In this document: positions 20,588-29,624 of the stretch, in pieces
Layout: each line of letters opens with the position of its first letter
Position numbering within the stretch: the stretch's first letter is position 1
Assembly: GCA_963170055.1 (NCBI GenBank)
Contig: CAUJGJ010000444.1
Span: forward strand, 1,587,501 to 1,651,500
From: Halisarca cf. caerulea
Lineage: Eukaryota; Porifera; Demospongiae; Chondrillida; Halisarcidae
Direction of reading: 5' to 3'
DNA: 64,000 nt
The notes under the pieces: generated by a model
The model's input: only the letters and a program-made list of their open reading frames with translations
What the model was told of the DNA's origin: nothing
The model's database searches: none
Program-made: the position numbers and the translations under genes

Positions 20588-21619
20588 ATGTTCTCCATTA
20601 AATTCAGTTTCGTATATCTATTCATTCTGTGCCAAGGACTTACTATATTTCTTTTATTACTTCGATTTCCAAGTCCATACGACGAACGCTACTGCCCACC
20701 AGAGCGGGTGAAACCAGAATTTGAGCAAAAGATCCCAGCGATTGATGTTGAAGATAATTCTAACTCTGGTCTGCTGTTTGTCATGATCCTGTCTTCCCCG
20801 GATAAAGAAGGGGCCCTTCGAAGAGATTCTATCAGGAATACCTGGGTGCATCTGGATCGTGAAAAGGGAATCAATCCTACTGCGAAGAATGATCTTATCT
20901 ACAAATTCTTCGTTGGAAGTAGTTTATTACATCCTATTGTGAAGTCGGAGCTGATAAATGAACAGCAGATGTTTGGAGATGTAGTTTTTCTTCCCCAATT
21001 GGTAGACTCGTATGATAATTTGACGCTAAAAGTACTTCATGCATTTGTTTGGGTTGCTGCCAATGAACACTTCACTTTTGTATTGAAGTGTGATGATGAT
21101 TCATATGTGCAGTCAAAGGCAATTCTTGAAGAACTGATGCAGTGGCAAAGTAAAGGAAGGCATTTAATGCTTTACTGGGGATTTTTCCGTGGAGATTCTA
21201 CAGTAAAGAAAAGTGGAAAGTGGAAGGAAAACAACTGGTTTCTTTGTGATCGTTATTTACCGTATGCACATGGTGGGGGGTATGTATTGTCATTTGATCT
21301 TGTGGAACTAATTGCACGCAACTCCCCATATTTGACTTTATACAAGAGCGAGGATGTCTCTGTAGGGGTGTGGTTAGCTTCATTTAATGTCAACCGAGTT
21401 CATGATGTGAGGTTTGATACAGAATATGTTTCAAGAGGATGTCAAAATGAATATTTAATATCTCATAAGCAGACAATACAGGACATGAAAGACAAATACA
21501 CTAATTTCATCAGAACTGGATTTTTATGTAAACGTGAGTTCCAAATTCATCCTTCTTTTGAATATTCATGGCATGAATTTCCTAGTAAGTGTTGTAAGCG
21601 TAGCTTTGACTTCATTTGA
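20588..21619 (+). CDS. B3GALT6: Beta-1,3-galactosyltransferase 6-like (GT31), intronless
   Basis: Transfers galactose from UDP-Gal in beta-1,3 linkage. By similarity to B3GALT6 it makes the second Gal of the xylose-Gal-Gal-GlcA linker that attaches glycosaminoglycan chains to core proteins in the Golgi. The 343-residue protein has a type II layout: short N-terminus, membrane anchor at about 7-26, then a lumenal domain. GT31 motifs run in order: RRDSIRNTW (78-86), FVG (108-110), SYDNLTLK (141-148, with a possible N-glycan at Asn144), the metal/UDP-binding DDD in KCDDDS (167-172), YWGFF (196-200), YAHGGGYVLS (226-235), SEDVSVGVWLA (254-264) and HDVRFDTEY (272-280). YWGFF, the GGGY block and RFDTEY point to B3GALT6 rather than B3GALT1-5. 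The ATG at 20588 has a purine at -3 and a TATA-like ATATAAG about 65 bp upstream. AATAAA lies only at 22684. All catalytic motifs are intact and there are no stops, although mobile elements surround it. Confidence 0.93.
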   Translation: MFSIKFSFVYLFILCQGLTIFLLLLRFPSPYDERYCPPERVKPEFEQKIPAIDVEDNSNSGLLFVMILSSPDKEGALRRDSIRNTWVHLDREKGINPTAKNDLIYKFFVGSSLLHPIVKSELINEQQMFGDVVFLPQLVDSYDNLTLKVLHAFVWVAANEHFTFVLKCDDDSYVQSKAILEELMQWQSKGRHLMLYWGFFRGDSTVKKSGKWKENNWFLCDRYLPYAHGGGYVLSFDLVELIARNSPYLTLYKSEDVSVGVWLASFNVNRVHDVRFDTEYVSRGCQNEYLISHKQTIQDMKDKYTNFIRTGFLCKREFQIHPSFEYSWHEFPSKCCKRSFDFI

Positions 21620-23187
21620 TTGTAGCATCTTCAGTGAAATAGTTTTCATGTATAGGTCTGCATATTACAATCAGTTGGTACCTGGGTGGCTATTTACCCA
21701 TGGATGATAGTATCAATGTGCCATGGTAATATGCTACTTGGGTATAAAGGCCTATGAGGTTGGTACATATAAGTATATATGATGTTAAACTTGAGAGAAA
21801 AATTATTTACAGAATGAAATACCAAACCTGACCACTTAAAAGGAGAAATTCATGGTTAACTGCGGAGAACCAATACATAGAGGTGGACAATTACACCACT
21901 GAAAGAAGTAGCAGTTGGTTACTGAAACGTTAATTAGCATAATCATAGACACTACACTACATAGTATAGAGTGTCTATGGCATAATGTAGCTCAACTTTG
22001 ACTGTAAATTGCAGCAAAATATTCATTACTTCTTCCTTTTATCAAATTCTTGTTTATTGATTATCACTACGTAAATTCTAAAGTACATGATTTTTGATAG
22101 GATGGACGAAGTGGTAATTTTTGCATGTTATACACAATGAAAGAATATTATTATCAACTGCTCTAAACTTGTGCATATTTCAAATATGTACTAATTACAC
22201 CATCTCCAATATTACATTTTTTAATTATTCTAATTTTTAGTTTTGCATCACAAATATATTCATGTAATATATAGCCTCCTAAAATTAACTAATAATTCTG
22301 CTTATGCTTATATTTCTGCTTTTCTATGTATGCTTTATGGTATAGAGTAAATTTATTATGAGTTGTGATAATTTTGGAATCCTAAACAAACTTGTCCTTT
22401 TTTCAGATGTACTGATTTCTTTGTTTCACTTCTGAAAATGAATTGCCAAACCTAATTGAAGGTATTCTTGCAAATTCCATTTCTCTTCCTCATAAGCAAT
22501 TAAATGTCATGCCCAATATGATATAGACAAACTTTATATGCGATATTTATGTTTATTATATATAGAATTCCATCTTTTTCAAATTTTTCAGTGCATATTT
22601 CTCATATGAACGTATACTATGACTTTCTGATAATTATATGGTTTTTATTTGTAAACTACTTGTATCGAAAGCAATGACTTCAGGAATAAAACATTATTAT
22701 AGACGCATTGGAAAGTTTATGATCCATGATTTTGGAATTAATAATATATATATAATTTATATCTTTCTAATGCTAATCCAGTTTTTGCTAAATTTGATAA
22801 GCTTTCATGTTAGATAGGCATGAGATTATTCTGAAATTTTAAGTGCTTCTTTTCACATATACTGTGTGCCCCTGTTAATTGCATACCCGCCGGACCACAA
22901 AACTATTCCATTTTTATCCAGAACATACATTCCTGCTATGCCAATAATGCATACTGTCTTGATGTATATTAAATGTATGATTGTATGTTTAAACACCCTG
23001 AACCGGTCCAGTTGGTCAGGCTTTGGATGGACCACTTTTTAGCAGGTATCCAAATAAAGAAAAATAAAAAAAGAACAGTAAAACAATTCCATAAATATTC
23101 ATCTTTAGCTCATTTGTATTATAATCATGATGTTGCTACAATCTAAAACCAAAGCAACCTAGTAATCCATCAGTTTCAGCAATCTGC
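21620..23187. other. 3' flank of the galactosyltransferase gene, AT-rich
   Basis: Very AT-rich with no coding signal. Candidate polyadenylation signals are ATTAAA near 22499 and AATAAA at 22684-22689. A small hairpin (CATAGACACT ... AGTGTCTATG) lies at about 21945-21980. The 60-codon minus frame at 22853-23035 has no recognisable family. Confidence 0.5.
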
Positions 23188-23272
23188 ATTATTGGGGTGA
23201 GCCTAAGTGAGCCCCACACTAATGGTTGGTTATCGGGAATGCCTACGCCTTTCGGTGCTACTTCCGTGACTG

Positions 23273-23275
<3 letters not shown>

Positions 23276-23304
<29 letters not shown>

Positions 23305-23315
23305 TGTATGTATGT
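23276..23315. repeat. (TATG)n microsatellite
   Basis: About ten TATG units at the left border of the nested inverted-repeat element. Further TATG units resume at about 23990. Confidence 0.9.
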
Positions 23316-23987
23316 ACGGTACTTCCCATAGTAATTTTAACGATTTGTTATGAACAAATGAACGAGCGAACGAATAACGAAGGGCGAACGAATGCTGAAT
23401 GAACGAGCGAATGAACGCTTGAACCTATGACGTCATAATGTGACGTTTTTAAAAATTACGCAACTTCTATAAAGACGTCTTCGCTTCAACTAGGTGAGCG
23501 ATTCTTCGGATTCTTCCACAAGTTGGCGAAATGAGCTCATTTTCTTTGAAATGAACGAAACGAAATTTTATCATCCTTAGCTATCTCACTGTCAATGAAA
23601 TCCAGGATAGCAGGCGTCTTGGTGGGCTTTCTACCAGTTACCACTTCTGATAATGGTGCCTGTATCTTTAAATTTCTTTAGGGAATGCAATATCCCTGGC
23701 TTCGTAACGTTGTGGCCTTCTGACGCTGGTACATTAGTGATCTGAGACTAAGACTTGCCTATTCCGATTAGATAGAGAATTCGCTGTTTCATGAAGTTAG
23801 AATAAACCATAACGTTCGCCTACACACTCCCTATACTTCAACATCTGCATGCGCATTATGACGCTTCCGCTATCACGTGATCGATCCAAATAAACGAAGG
23901 TTGAACGAAGGCTTGAATGAACCCTGATCGAACGCTGAATAAAGGTGTAATGAATGAACGGTCGTCGTTAAAATTGCTATGGGAAGT
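23316..23987. mobile_element. Nested inverted-repeat element with GAACGAATGAAC-like subterminal repeats
   Basis: The left end GGTACTTCCCATAGTAATTT and the inverted right end AGTACTTCCCATAGCAATTT run on through TAACGA, giving about 26 bp with two or three changes. Inside each end lie several irregular copies of GAACGAACGAAT/GAATGAAC motifs (23350-23430 and 23885-23960). Both sides are TATG repeat, so it inserted into that microsatellite. No coding frame. Confidence 0.65.
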
Positions 23988-24002
23988 ACTGTATGTATGT
24001 AT

Positions 24003-24003
24003 G

Positions 24004-24034
<31 letters not shown>

Positions 24035-24056
24035 TATATTATATATATATATATGT
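24003..24056. repeat. (TCTA)n then (TA)n microsatellite
   Basis: About eight TCTA units, then a TA-rich run. Confidence 0.9.
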
Positions 24057-24073
24057 ATATGACATTTTTTGTG

Positions 24074-24849
24074 TTACCTTTTGGCCCAGAATGTACCAAA
24101 GATCAAATTGATTTGTTCGGGCATACTCTTCATTCTGGATGACGAAATGACTTTCAAAGGATAAGTGTTATAGTGATGTTTATCTCGGGTAGTATTGTAA
24201 AAGATTTCTTTGGCTTCTAAATTTCCTTCGACAATTATCCATGACTTTTGTGCATACGGGGAATACCCAAAAGCTGTGCCATGTTTCAATAGTGTGTCCC
24301 ACCAGTTACGCGGTGAGTGTAGGCGAGCAGAAGCAGAAGTGTTGTCTGCAAACCACACCTGCTTGACATTTGGATCTTGCAGCTTGTTGATTAATGGTGT
24401 CACCGCAAGTGTGTATATGGCCATGGCCAATGGATCACCTTGTGTAGTGCCTTCTTGTGAGAAAAGAGTCTGAACATTGGTGTATAGGGGCACATCCTTT
24501 CTGTATGTATTAATCAGTATAGTGGCAAGTGATGGGCATATTGTTTGGGTGTTTTTCAGAGCATTTTCCCTGCTGAGGGAGTTAAAGGCATTTGAGGCAT
24601 CCACTAAAAGAATAGCATCTGCATTGTTGTTCTCAAAAATATCCTGCATAGTATGTATTGCACCTTCACAGCCGGCTTCTTGACCTGCACCTAACTACTT
24701 TGATCCAGCTGCTTCCATTATGGATGGCTTGAAGATGGAGAGGATGGCACGGCCTATTATCCGTCTGACTGTTTCTCTAATCCCAATCTGCCTAACCCCA
24801 GGGCATTTGTCTAGCGCAATCAGTTGACAGGGCATGTTTTTGATTGTAC
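24074..24849 (-). pseudogene. RT fragment of the VDASNAFN / EGTTQGDPLA family, catalytic site altered
   Basis: The minus-strand open block 24074-24649 has LLVDASNAFNSLSRENAL at 14-31 (RT motif A with Asp17), QEGTTQGDPLAMA at 65-77 (motif B) and VWFADNTSAS at 98-107 (motif C). Motif C is normally xADD; here the second Asp is Asn103. Upstream to 24849, past an in-frame stop near 24694, it reads GVRQIGIRETVRRIIGRAIL and LGAGQEAGCEGAIHTM, the N-terminal part of the same domain. RT similarity fades near 24160; beyond that the frame runs into the left arm of the surrounding inverted repeat. The same protein family supplies the fragment at 27942-28900. Element class: non-LTR-like, not resolved further. 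Confidence 0.75.
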
Positions 24850-25110
24850 AACACACCCGCAGTTTTGAATATAATAATATTTTGCCCAGCTAGAAGCAGC
24901 AAACAGCAGACTCAGTGGGTTAGAACCTGAAAACTATCCCAGAATACACACAGAAAACCCCCTCTTGCAAAATTTGGCAGTGAACTTGTGCAGAACAACA
25001 ACCATGAATATGTAGGCATAATTTGTTGGTCAAACTGGCCTGACCATTCCTAATACCTTTCCTCTGGGCCTCTATGAGTGCACAGTATAAACATATACAT
25101 AGTGAATGTA

Positions 25111-25405
25111 ATGTATGTAACAAGAGTGCATAAAAACCATTTAGAAATGGTTGAAGGATGTAGGATTGACACAGGACCGTGCAAAAAGGGATTCCCCCAC
25201 AGCATATACATATAATGTGCTGCACATGAGGGATGTAGGAATTTGCACAGTATACACTTGGTCCAATTAAACTTTGTCTAGCCCTATACCCGTCTAGCCT
25301 CATGTATGTGTAGCCCTATGCTTGTCTAGCTCTATGCCTGTCTTGCCCTTTGCCCATCTAGCCCTGTACCTGTTTTGTAACTCACCCTTGTTCCAAGTGT
25401 TGATA
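25111..25405 (+). repeat. Copy of the CTAGCCCTATG dispersed repeat with six 16-bp units
   Basis: Contains AATGTGCTGCACATG, GATGTAGGAATTTGCACAG, then six tandem 16-bp units of the type CTAGCCCTATGCCTGT (25278-25373), then CCCTTGTTCCAAGTGTT. It corresponds to the right arm of the foldback at 13222-13590. Confidence 0.75.
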
Positions 25406-25511
25406 TAACACTGTGACAATGACTATATATGCATGGCCGGACCACCTTACAAGCCCTGGCTCCCCTCTGTGATGTAAGTTCATGTGGAAGTATCAGGACT
25501 ATGTCATTACT

Positions 25512-25700
25512 TCATTGAGTAAGGCAGAAGGGGGTAATTTGGAATGGCATGTAATTTGGAATGGTCATGCAGGCCAAAAAGCAATGACAATGACAAACTA
25601 CATCCATATTTCTCATCCGTATTGTCTCCATGAAGTTGGAGTTCAGCAGTCACTGTGGCAAGTATGGCAGACCCTGTTCCATAAATTACCATTCTTTTGC
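25512..25700. repeat. Second copy of the GGTAATTTGG dispersed repeat
   Basis: Matches 19670-19870 in order and spacing (GGTAATTTGG, GTCTCCATGAA, GTTCAGCAGT, CCCTGTTCC). The open frames through it are not genes. Confidence 0.45.
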
Positions 25701-26299
25701 AGTCAGAAGAACATCGGAGCTAAGCTTAAGCCTGCCACGTGTAGTTCAAAGCCATGATTGAAAAGCTTTGCATGTGCAAGTACATAGACCGGATAATCTG
25801 CGATATCATCGCGATTTGTGCATCCCGTAGCTAGAACAAAGATGCCATGGCTTAGTGAAGGATCCTGCTGTTGAACGTGAATCCCGTGGCTCCGAAGTAT
25901 CTATGATACCTTTTTGAACTTTAGGAGTAGGCTTTCGAAGGATTTGCGAAGTCTAAAAGTGTTCATGAAACGTATGGCAGCCTGTAGAATGGACGCAATT
26001 GATCAACCGGGATGTCGTCATTTGTTCCTCAGACGAGGGCTTTGGCGTTCGTTCGAAGAGGTCTGTAATTCGGCGCTGAGACTCGCGATCCTTAGGAAGT
26101 CCTTTCGTCGTCCAGAACGAAGCCTATGCCCGAACAAATCGATTTGATCGGTTGTACCTTCTGGACCTAAAGTTGACATATATATATATATATACATATA
26201 CATACATACATATACAGCCACGGAAGTAGCGCCGGAAGGCGTGGGCGTTCTCGATCACCAACCATTAGTGTGGGGCGAGCCTAAGCTAGCCCCAATAAT

Positions 26300-26779
26300 A
26301 ATCAAATACTACCAACTGTTGTTGAGAACTGGGAAGATATGTCTCCACAAGAGAGGAGTACAGTCAGCTCATTAAATATTTTCTTATGTGGATTACTTGT
26401 TATAGTTGGTATGGCTGACACACAACATGTTAATGTTTATTCCGAGTGATTTCATCCATCCGTTGCAGAGATAAGTGCTTTGGTAGCAGCCCTACTTTCT
26501 AAGCAAAAAATGGCCATGGTGCCATCTCTGGTGCTGTTTAGCTTTACACTTAAGTAAATGTCCATGGTGTAGAAATTTTATGCCCAGGGATCTTTTTGGG
26601 AGAGCTTATTCTCAGCGATGGCGCATAGGCTTTTCCTAGAATTTGTACCAAGATGAAGCTTAAACAAAGAGCTATTAATCTATATATGATTCATGAGAAG
26701 AACATGCTTCTCTCAAAATGCATGCTAATCTCTACTGTTAGCCGAGGTGCCAGTTTGTAGACCCACCACATTCAAACGT
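26300..26779. other. Spacer, no gene seen
   Basis: Nothing recognisable on either strand. It may be internal sequence of the LTR-type relic to its right. Confidence 0.35.
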
Positions 26780-27170
26780 AGTGAGGTATGCCTCTATGTC
26801 GTCTCATTCTGATAAACTTGTGAGCTTCAACTTGGGTGCTGTGATCCTAGTCTCGTCCGACGCATCGCTCCCCACATCCACAACTGGGGTAGTGGTTTTC
26901 TTCAGCATTCACTTGTTCCATTTGTGTTTGCATCAGCATTTAATTGCTGCTGTTCCACCTTCCATTCTATAGTCGCATACACTCTTCCACGAAGAATTTT
27001 ACTAGTTCAGTTGGGTTCATTGATTCCATGTCCGTTCTGACTGCACCCTCTGTGTTCCCTGGGTTATCTCCTTCCATACCTGTTTTGTATCTCAGACCTG
27101 ATCTTGTAGTCATACACAATACTAAATAATACTTTGGCTGTAGGTCCGGTGAAAACGTCCATCCACAGCG
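26780..27170 (-). pseudogene. Ty3/gypsy-like gag N-terminus, decayed
   Basis: On the minus strand one frame reads MNPTELVKFFVEE soon after the presumed primer-binding site. After a frame change it reads SDASDETRITAPKLKLTSLS, a stop, then DDIEAYLTTFE. KLxxLSExDDIEAYLxTFE is the typical start of gag-like capsid regions of metazoan gypsy elements. There are several stops and no zinc knuckle, protease or RT nearby. A TAGTCTCGTCCGACG stretch (about 26849) inside it resembles the hairpin family ends but is probably chance, since it is in the coding frame. Confidence 0.55.
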
Positions 27171-27188
27171 ATCCTACTTTTGACACCA
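27171..27188 (-). promoter_or_regulatory. Putative tRNA-Leu-type primer-binding site of the gypsy relic
   Basis: The minus strand reads TGGTGTCAAAAGTAGGAT. TGGTGTCAGGAGTGGGAT would pair with the 3' end of a leucine tRNA, and the site differs at three G-to-A positions. It sits a short distance upstream of the gag-like frame, as expected, so the 5' LTR should lie to its right (from about 27190). Confidence 0.5.
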
Positions 27189-27189
27189 A

Positions 27190-27940
27190 GTTGTGTTGAT
27201 TTCCTGAGCTACGAATCTTTGATTAAACGCCGCAAAACTGGCAGCTTGTCATATAATTAAGGGACTGGGACTAACCACAAGCTTAAGAACACTAAAACGC
27301 TACTCAACTAGAAGTTACAATCAAACTCAAAAGTTACTAGCTAAGTCCAGAGCTAGAAATAGCTGCCTGCCATTTGTCATTATCCAAACAAAACATGAAT
27401 ATGGCAGACCAAAATTGAGTTGGGCCAGGCATTTGGCTGACTACTGAACTGAGAGCTGAGTCTTCACTAAAGGCTATTACAGTTAAGTGGCAATTTGTTT
27501 TGCCAATCTCAAGGCTCACTGCTAAAGATTCCTTTGTATTATGCATGGATGCATGTATGTATGTACATAATCTATGATGGTTAGAAATGGGCCCGTGGCC
27601 AATCTTTAAAAATGTCCTACCAATATAACACTGGGCCAGTCGTTTGTCCTAGCAAATGTCAATTGCTATTTCTACCACTGTAAGTCCATGAGTAGACATT
27701 GAACAAACACCAAACAAACCATATACACGAACACATAACTGATTACACCTAAATTACAACAGTTACAGCAGCTATATACACATCATACATTACACGATAT
27801 CAAGATTACACATACACGACCATATAATATGGGAGTCTTTAAAGAAGCAACAATGAATATAATTAAACAATAGTATAAGACAGAGAATGATACATGGACA
27901 ACCACTTCTGATCTAGTACACATTTTGTTACAAATATATA
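27190..27940. other. Possible LTR remnant then non-coding spacer
   Basis: If the primer-binding site is right, the 5' LTR of the gypsy relic begins at about 27190 and extends right on the plus strand. Its outer end and second LTR were not found. No gene is recognised; the 69-codon minus frame at 27337-27546 has no known family. Confidence 0.35.
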
Positions 27941-27941
27941 G

Positions 27942-28900
27942 TTAGACATGCACGTCCGAGGCCTCCAGATGTACATTCAGAGGTCCTTGGTTCCTGGATC
28001 GATAAGTGGATCGGGATCTGCGAATGCACAGAATTACAGATCTGAGCAGGCCAAAACTAAATTTGCATCTAATCCACTGCATTGTCTTGCTGTACAGGAT
28101 GTGTTGTTTTTCACTCAGCATAGATGCAATCCGGCGGTAGAAAGTGGTGGTAACAGGGGCCATACCACCCGTTGCAGACAACACAAGTGGGCTGAAGGAG
28201 GCTCGCTCTACTTGGAGGATCCTTCTTCATAGTGTCTTCGTTTCTCATTCTCATGCTTGCGGTAGGTGGAAGAAATGGGAGTGGCATGGTTCGATTGGGC
28301 GCTGGGGTTAAATACCCTTACATCAAAAAATGTCCTTTCGAACCTACCACCCCATACACCACAAGCTGAGATGTCCAATCGTGCACATGGGTCGGTGTGG
28401 GTAGTCTTGTGTGAAAAAGATTCTCCGGTCAGTGGTTGAAGTTGTGGTTCCACTTGTACATCGTAGCAAACCTCCTTCAGCAGAGTGGCTGTGAAGTCTC
28501 TGACTTAGTTGTGGTGAATGGAGGTCACTCCACCTGTGTGACAAGACAGAGCATGCTCCACACTGAAAAAGTGGCCACACACACAGTGAGATGGAATCCG
28601 CTGTAAAGGGAAGCCATAACGCAGAGCCACTGCGTCTCTAAAATCAGATTTATGTAGGCTAAATCCATGCCTCTTGATGGGTTGTGCTGTTAGCCATAAA
28701 GATGCACCCTTTTCTTGACCCAACTTGAGGCATTTCTGTAGGTTTTGAGACAATTTGGGGGTCAGGTTGTTGGCTTGTTCCTTCTGAAGAGATATTTTCT
28801 CTGTTTCGGCTTCAGTCTTTAGCTGCTGTTGTTGAAGATGGCAAAAAGAAGCAGATGCAGTGGTGGTTGATTGCAGTTGGATATTCTCCGTCTTTAAAAC
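27942..28900 (-). pseudogene. C-terminal domain of the VDASNAFN-type retroelement
   Basis: On the minus strand, from 28900 down, it reads GQEKGASLWLTAQPIKRHGF, SLHKSDFRDAVALRYGFPL, then RIPSHCVCGHFFSVEHALSC, a Cys/His cluster. In the next frame follow LQPLTGESFSHKTTHTD and ARLDISACGVWGG...TFFDVRVFNP, then YRKHENEKRRHYEE. In a third frame follow LSATGGMAPVTTTFYRRIAS and KFSFGLLRSVILCIRRS. ARLDI...FFDVRV resembles a PD-(D/E)xK nuclease core (Asp, then Asp-Val-Arg), but that is inference. At least two frame changes. The matching RT is at 24074-24849, but the order on the minus strand is wrong for one element, so these are separate insertions. Confidence 0.75.
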
Positions 28901-28902
28901 AC

Positions 28903-28950
28903 GGAATAATGGAATAGCGGAATACCGGAATACGGGAATACCGGAATAAC
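28903..28950. repeat. Short GGAATACC-type minisatellite
   Basis: About five units of roughly 10 bp (GGAATACCGG/GGAATAGC) follow the phrase AAAACACGG. The arrangement recalls the AAAACACGG plus tandem TCACGGA end of the element at 18214, so it may be one end of a related element. Confidence 0.5.
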
Positions 28951-29002
28951 ATGACGTAACGATAAAATGGCCGTTCATCGGTACGGCAACGGTGTAAAGA
29001 CT

Positions 29003-29068
29003 TAGTCTCGCGGCGCCAGACCACTTCCCCCTAGAAAAATCGGGAAGTGGTCTGGTGCCGCGAGACTA
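29003..29068. mobile_element. Foldback hairpin, TAGTCTCGCG ends, 9-bp duplication
   Basis: TAGTCTCGCGGCGCCAGACC runs on to ACTTCCC. After a 12-base loop the reverse complement returns to CGCGAGACTA with one mismatch (GGCGCC against GGTGCC). GTAAAGACT is duplicated exactly at 28994-29002 and 29069-29077. Confidence 0.9.
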
Positions 29069-29283
29069 GTAAAGACTCAAAGACTCGTACGTGAACGAAA
29101 ATCCTTAGGTTAACGCTTATTAGACTTAACAAGATTAGTGGAAATCTTATACTAAGAAAATATCGACTTTTAAGCGTGGTGGAATTTACTGGTGCTTTGT
29201 TCGTACTCAGCTACTTTGTTTGACCCAATGATAATGCTAGGACTTTTCTTCATCTACCATTTACTCCTTATTTGTAATACTGT

Positions 29284-29351
<68 letters not shown>
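29284..29351. repeat. (AC)n microsatellite
   Basis: About 34 uninterrupted AC units. Confidence 0.95.
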
Positions 29352-29353
<2 letters not shown>

Positions 29354-29624
29354 AGTTTGTTCACATGCCAGCTTGTGACAGAGCACCTGTGATGACAGAA
29401 AATGTCACTAAATGTGGATTCTGATCTCGTATACGCCCGAATAACAGTTTGAATCACGAGATAACCGCATGACTAATATTTTATAGGCACCGAAGTATAG
29501 CATTTCTTTGCTATCCAAACTAAGGTGTGCTATCATAACAATACTGGACATGTCCCACATGTGAACACACACTATACAGAGACATATACACATGCACACA
29601 CAAAAATAAAAATGACCTTGCTTA

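Larger units (their letters stand above)
23188..26299. mobile_element. 3.1-kb region bounded by long inverted repeats, with nested insertions
   Basis: The left end (about 23188-23275) and right end (about 26213-26299) are reverse complements. They share ATTATTGGGG, GAGCCTAAG, CCCCACACTAATGGTTGGT and GCTACTTCCGTG, then TATATGTATG microsatellites on both sides. Inside those, 24062-24150 and the inverse of about 26050-26190 are also related (both encode DQIDLFGH in opposite orientations). The arms may thus exceed 200 bp once the nested element 23316-23987 is removed. An RT fragment and a dispersed repeat lie in the middle. No target duplication was fixed, and the class is unknown. Confidence 0.55.

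Noticed and set aside
25914..26147. 77-codon plus frame, basic
   Set aside because: Overlaps a minus frame that matches the opposite arm of the same inverted repeat; neither has a known family.
26849..26890. TAGTCTCGTCCGACG stretch as another hairpin arm
   Set aside because: It is part of the conserved gag-like reading frame and has no inverted partner.
24074..28900. One complete VDASNAFN-type element with RT and C-terminal domain
   Set aside because: On the minus strand the C-terminal domain comes before the RT, the reverse of the family order, and unrelated repeats lie between, so they are two insertions.
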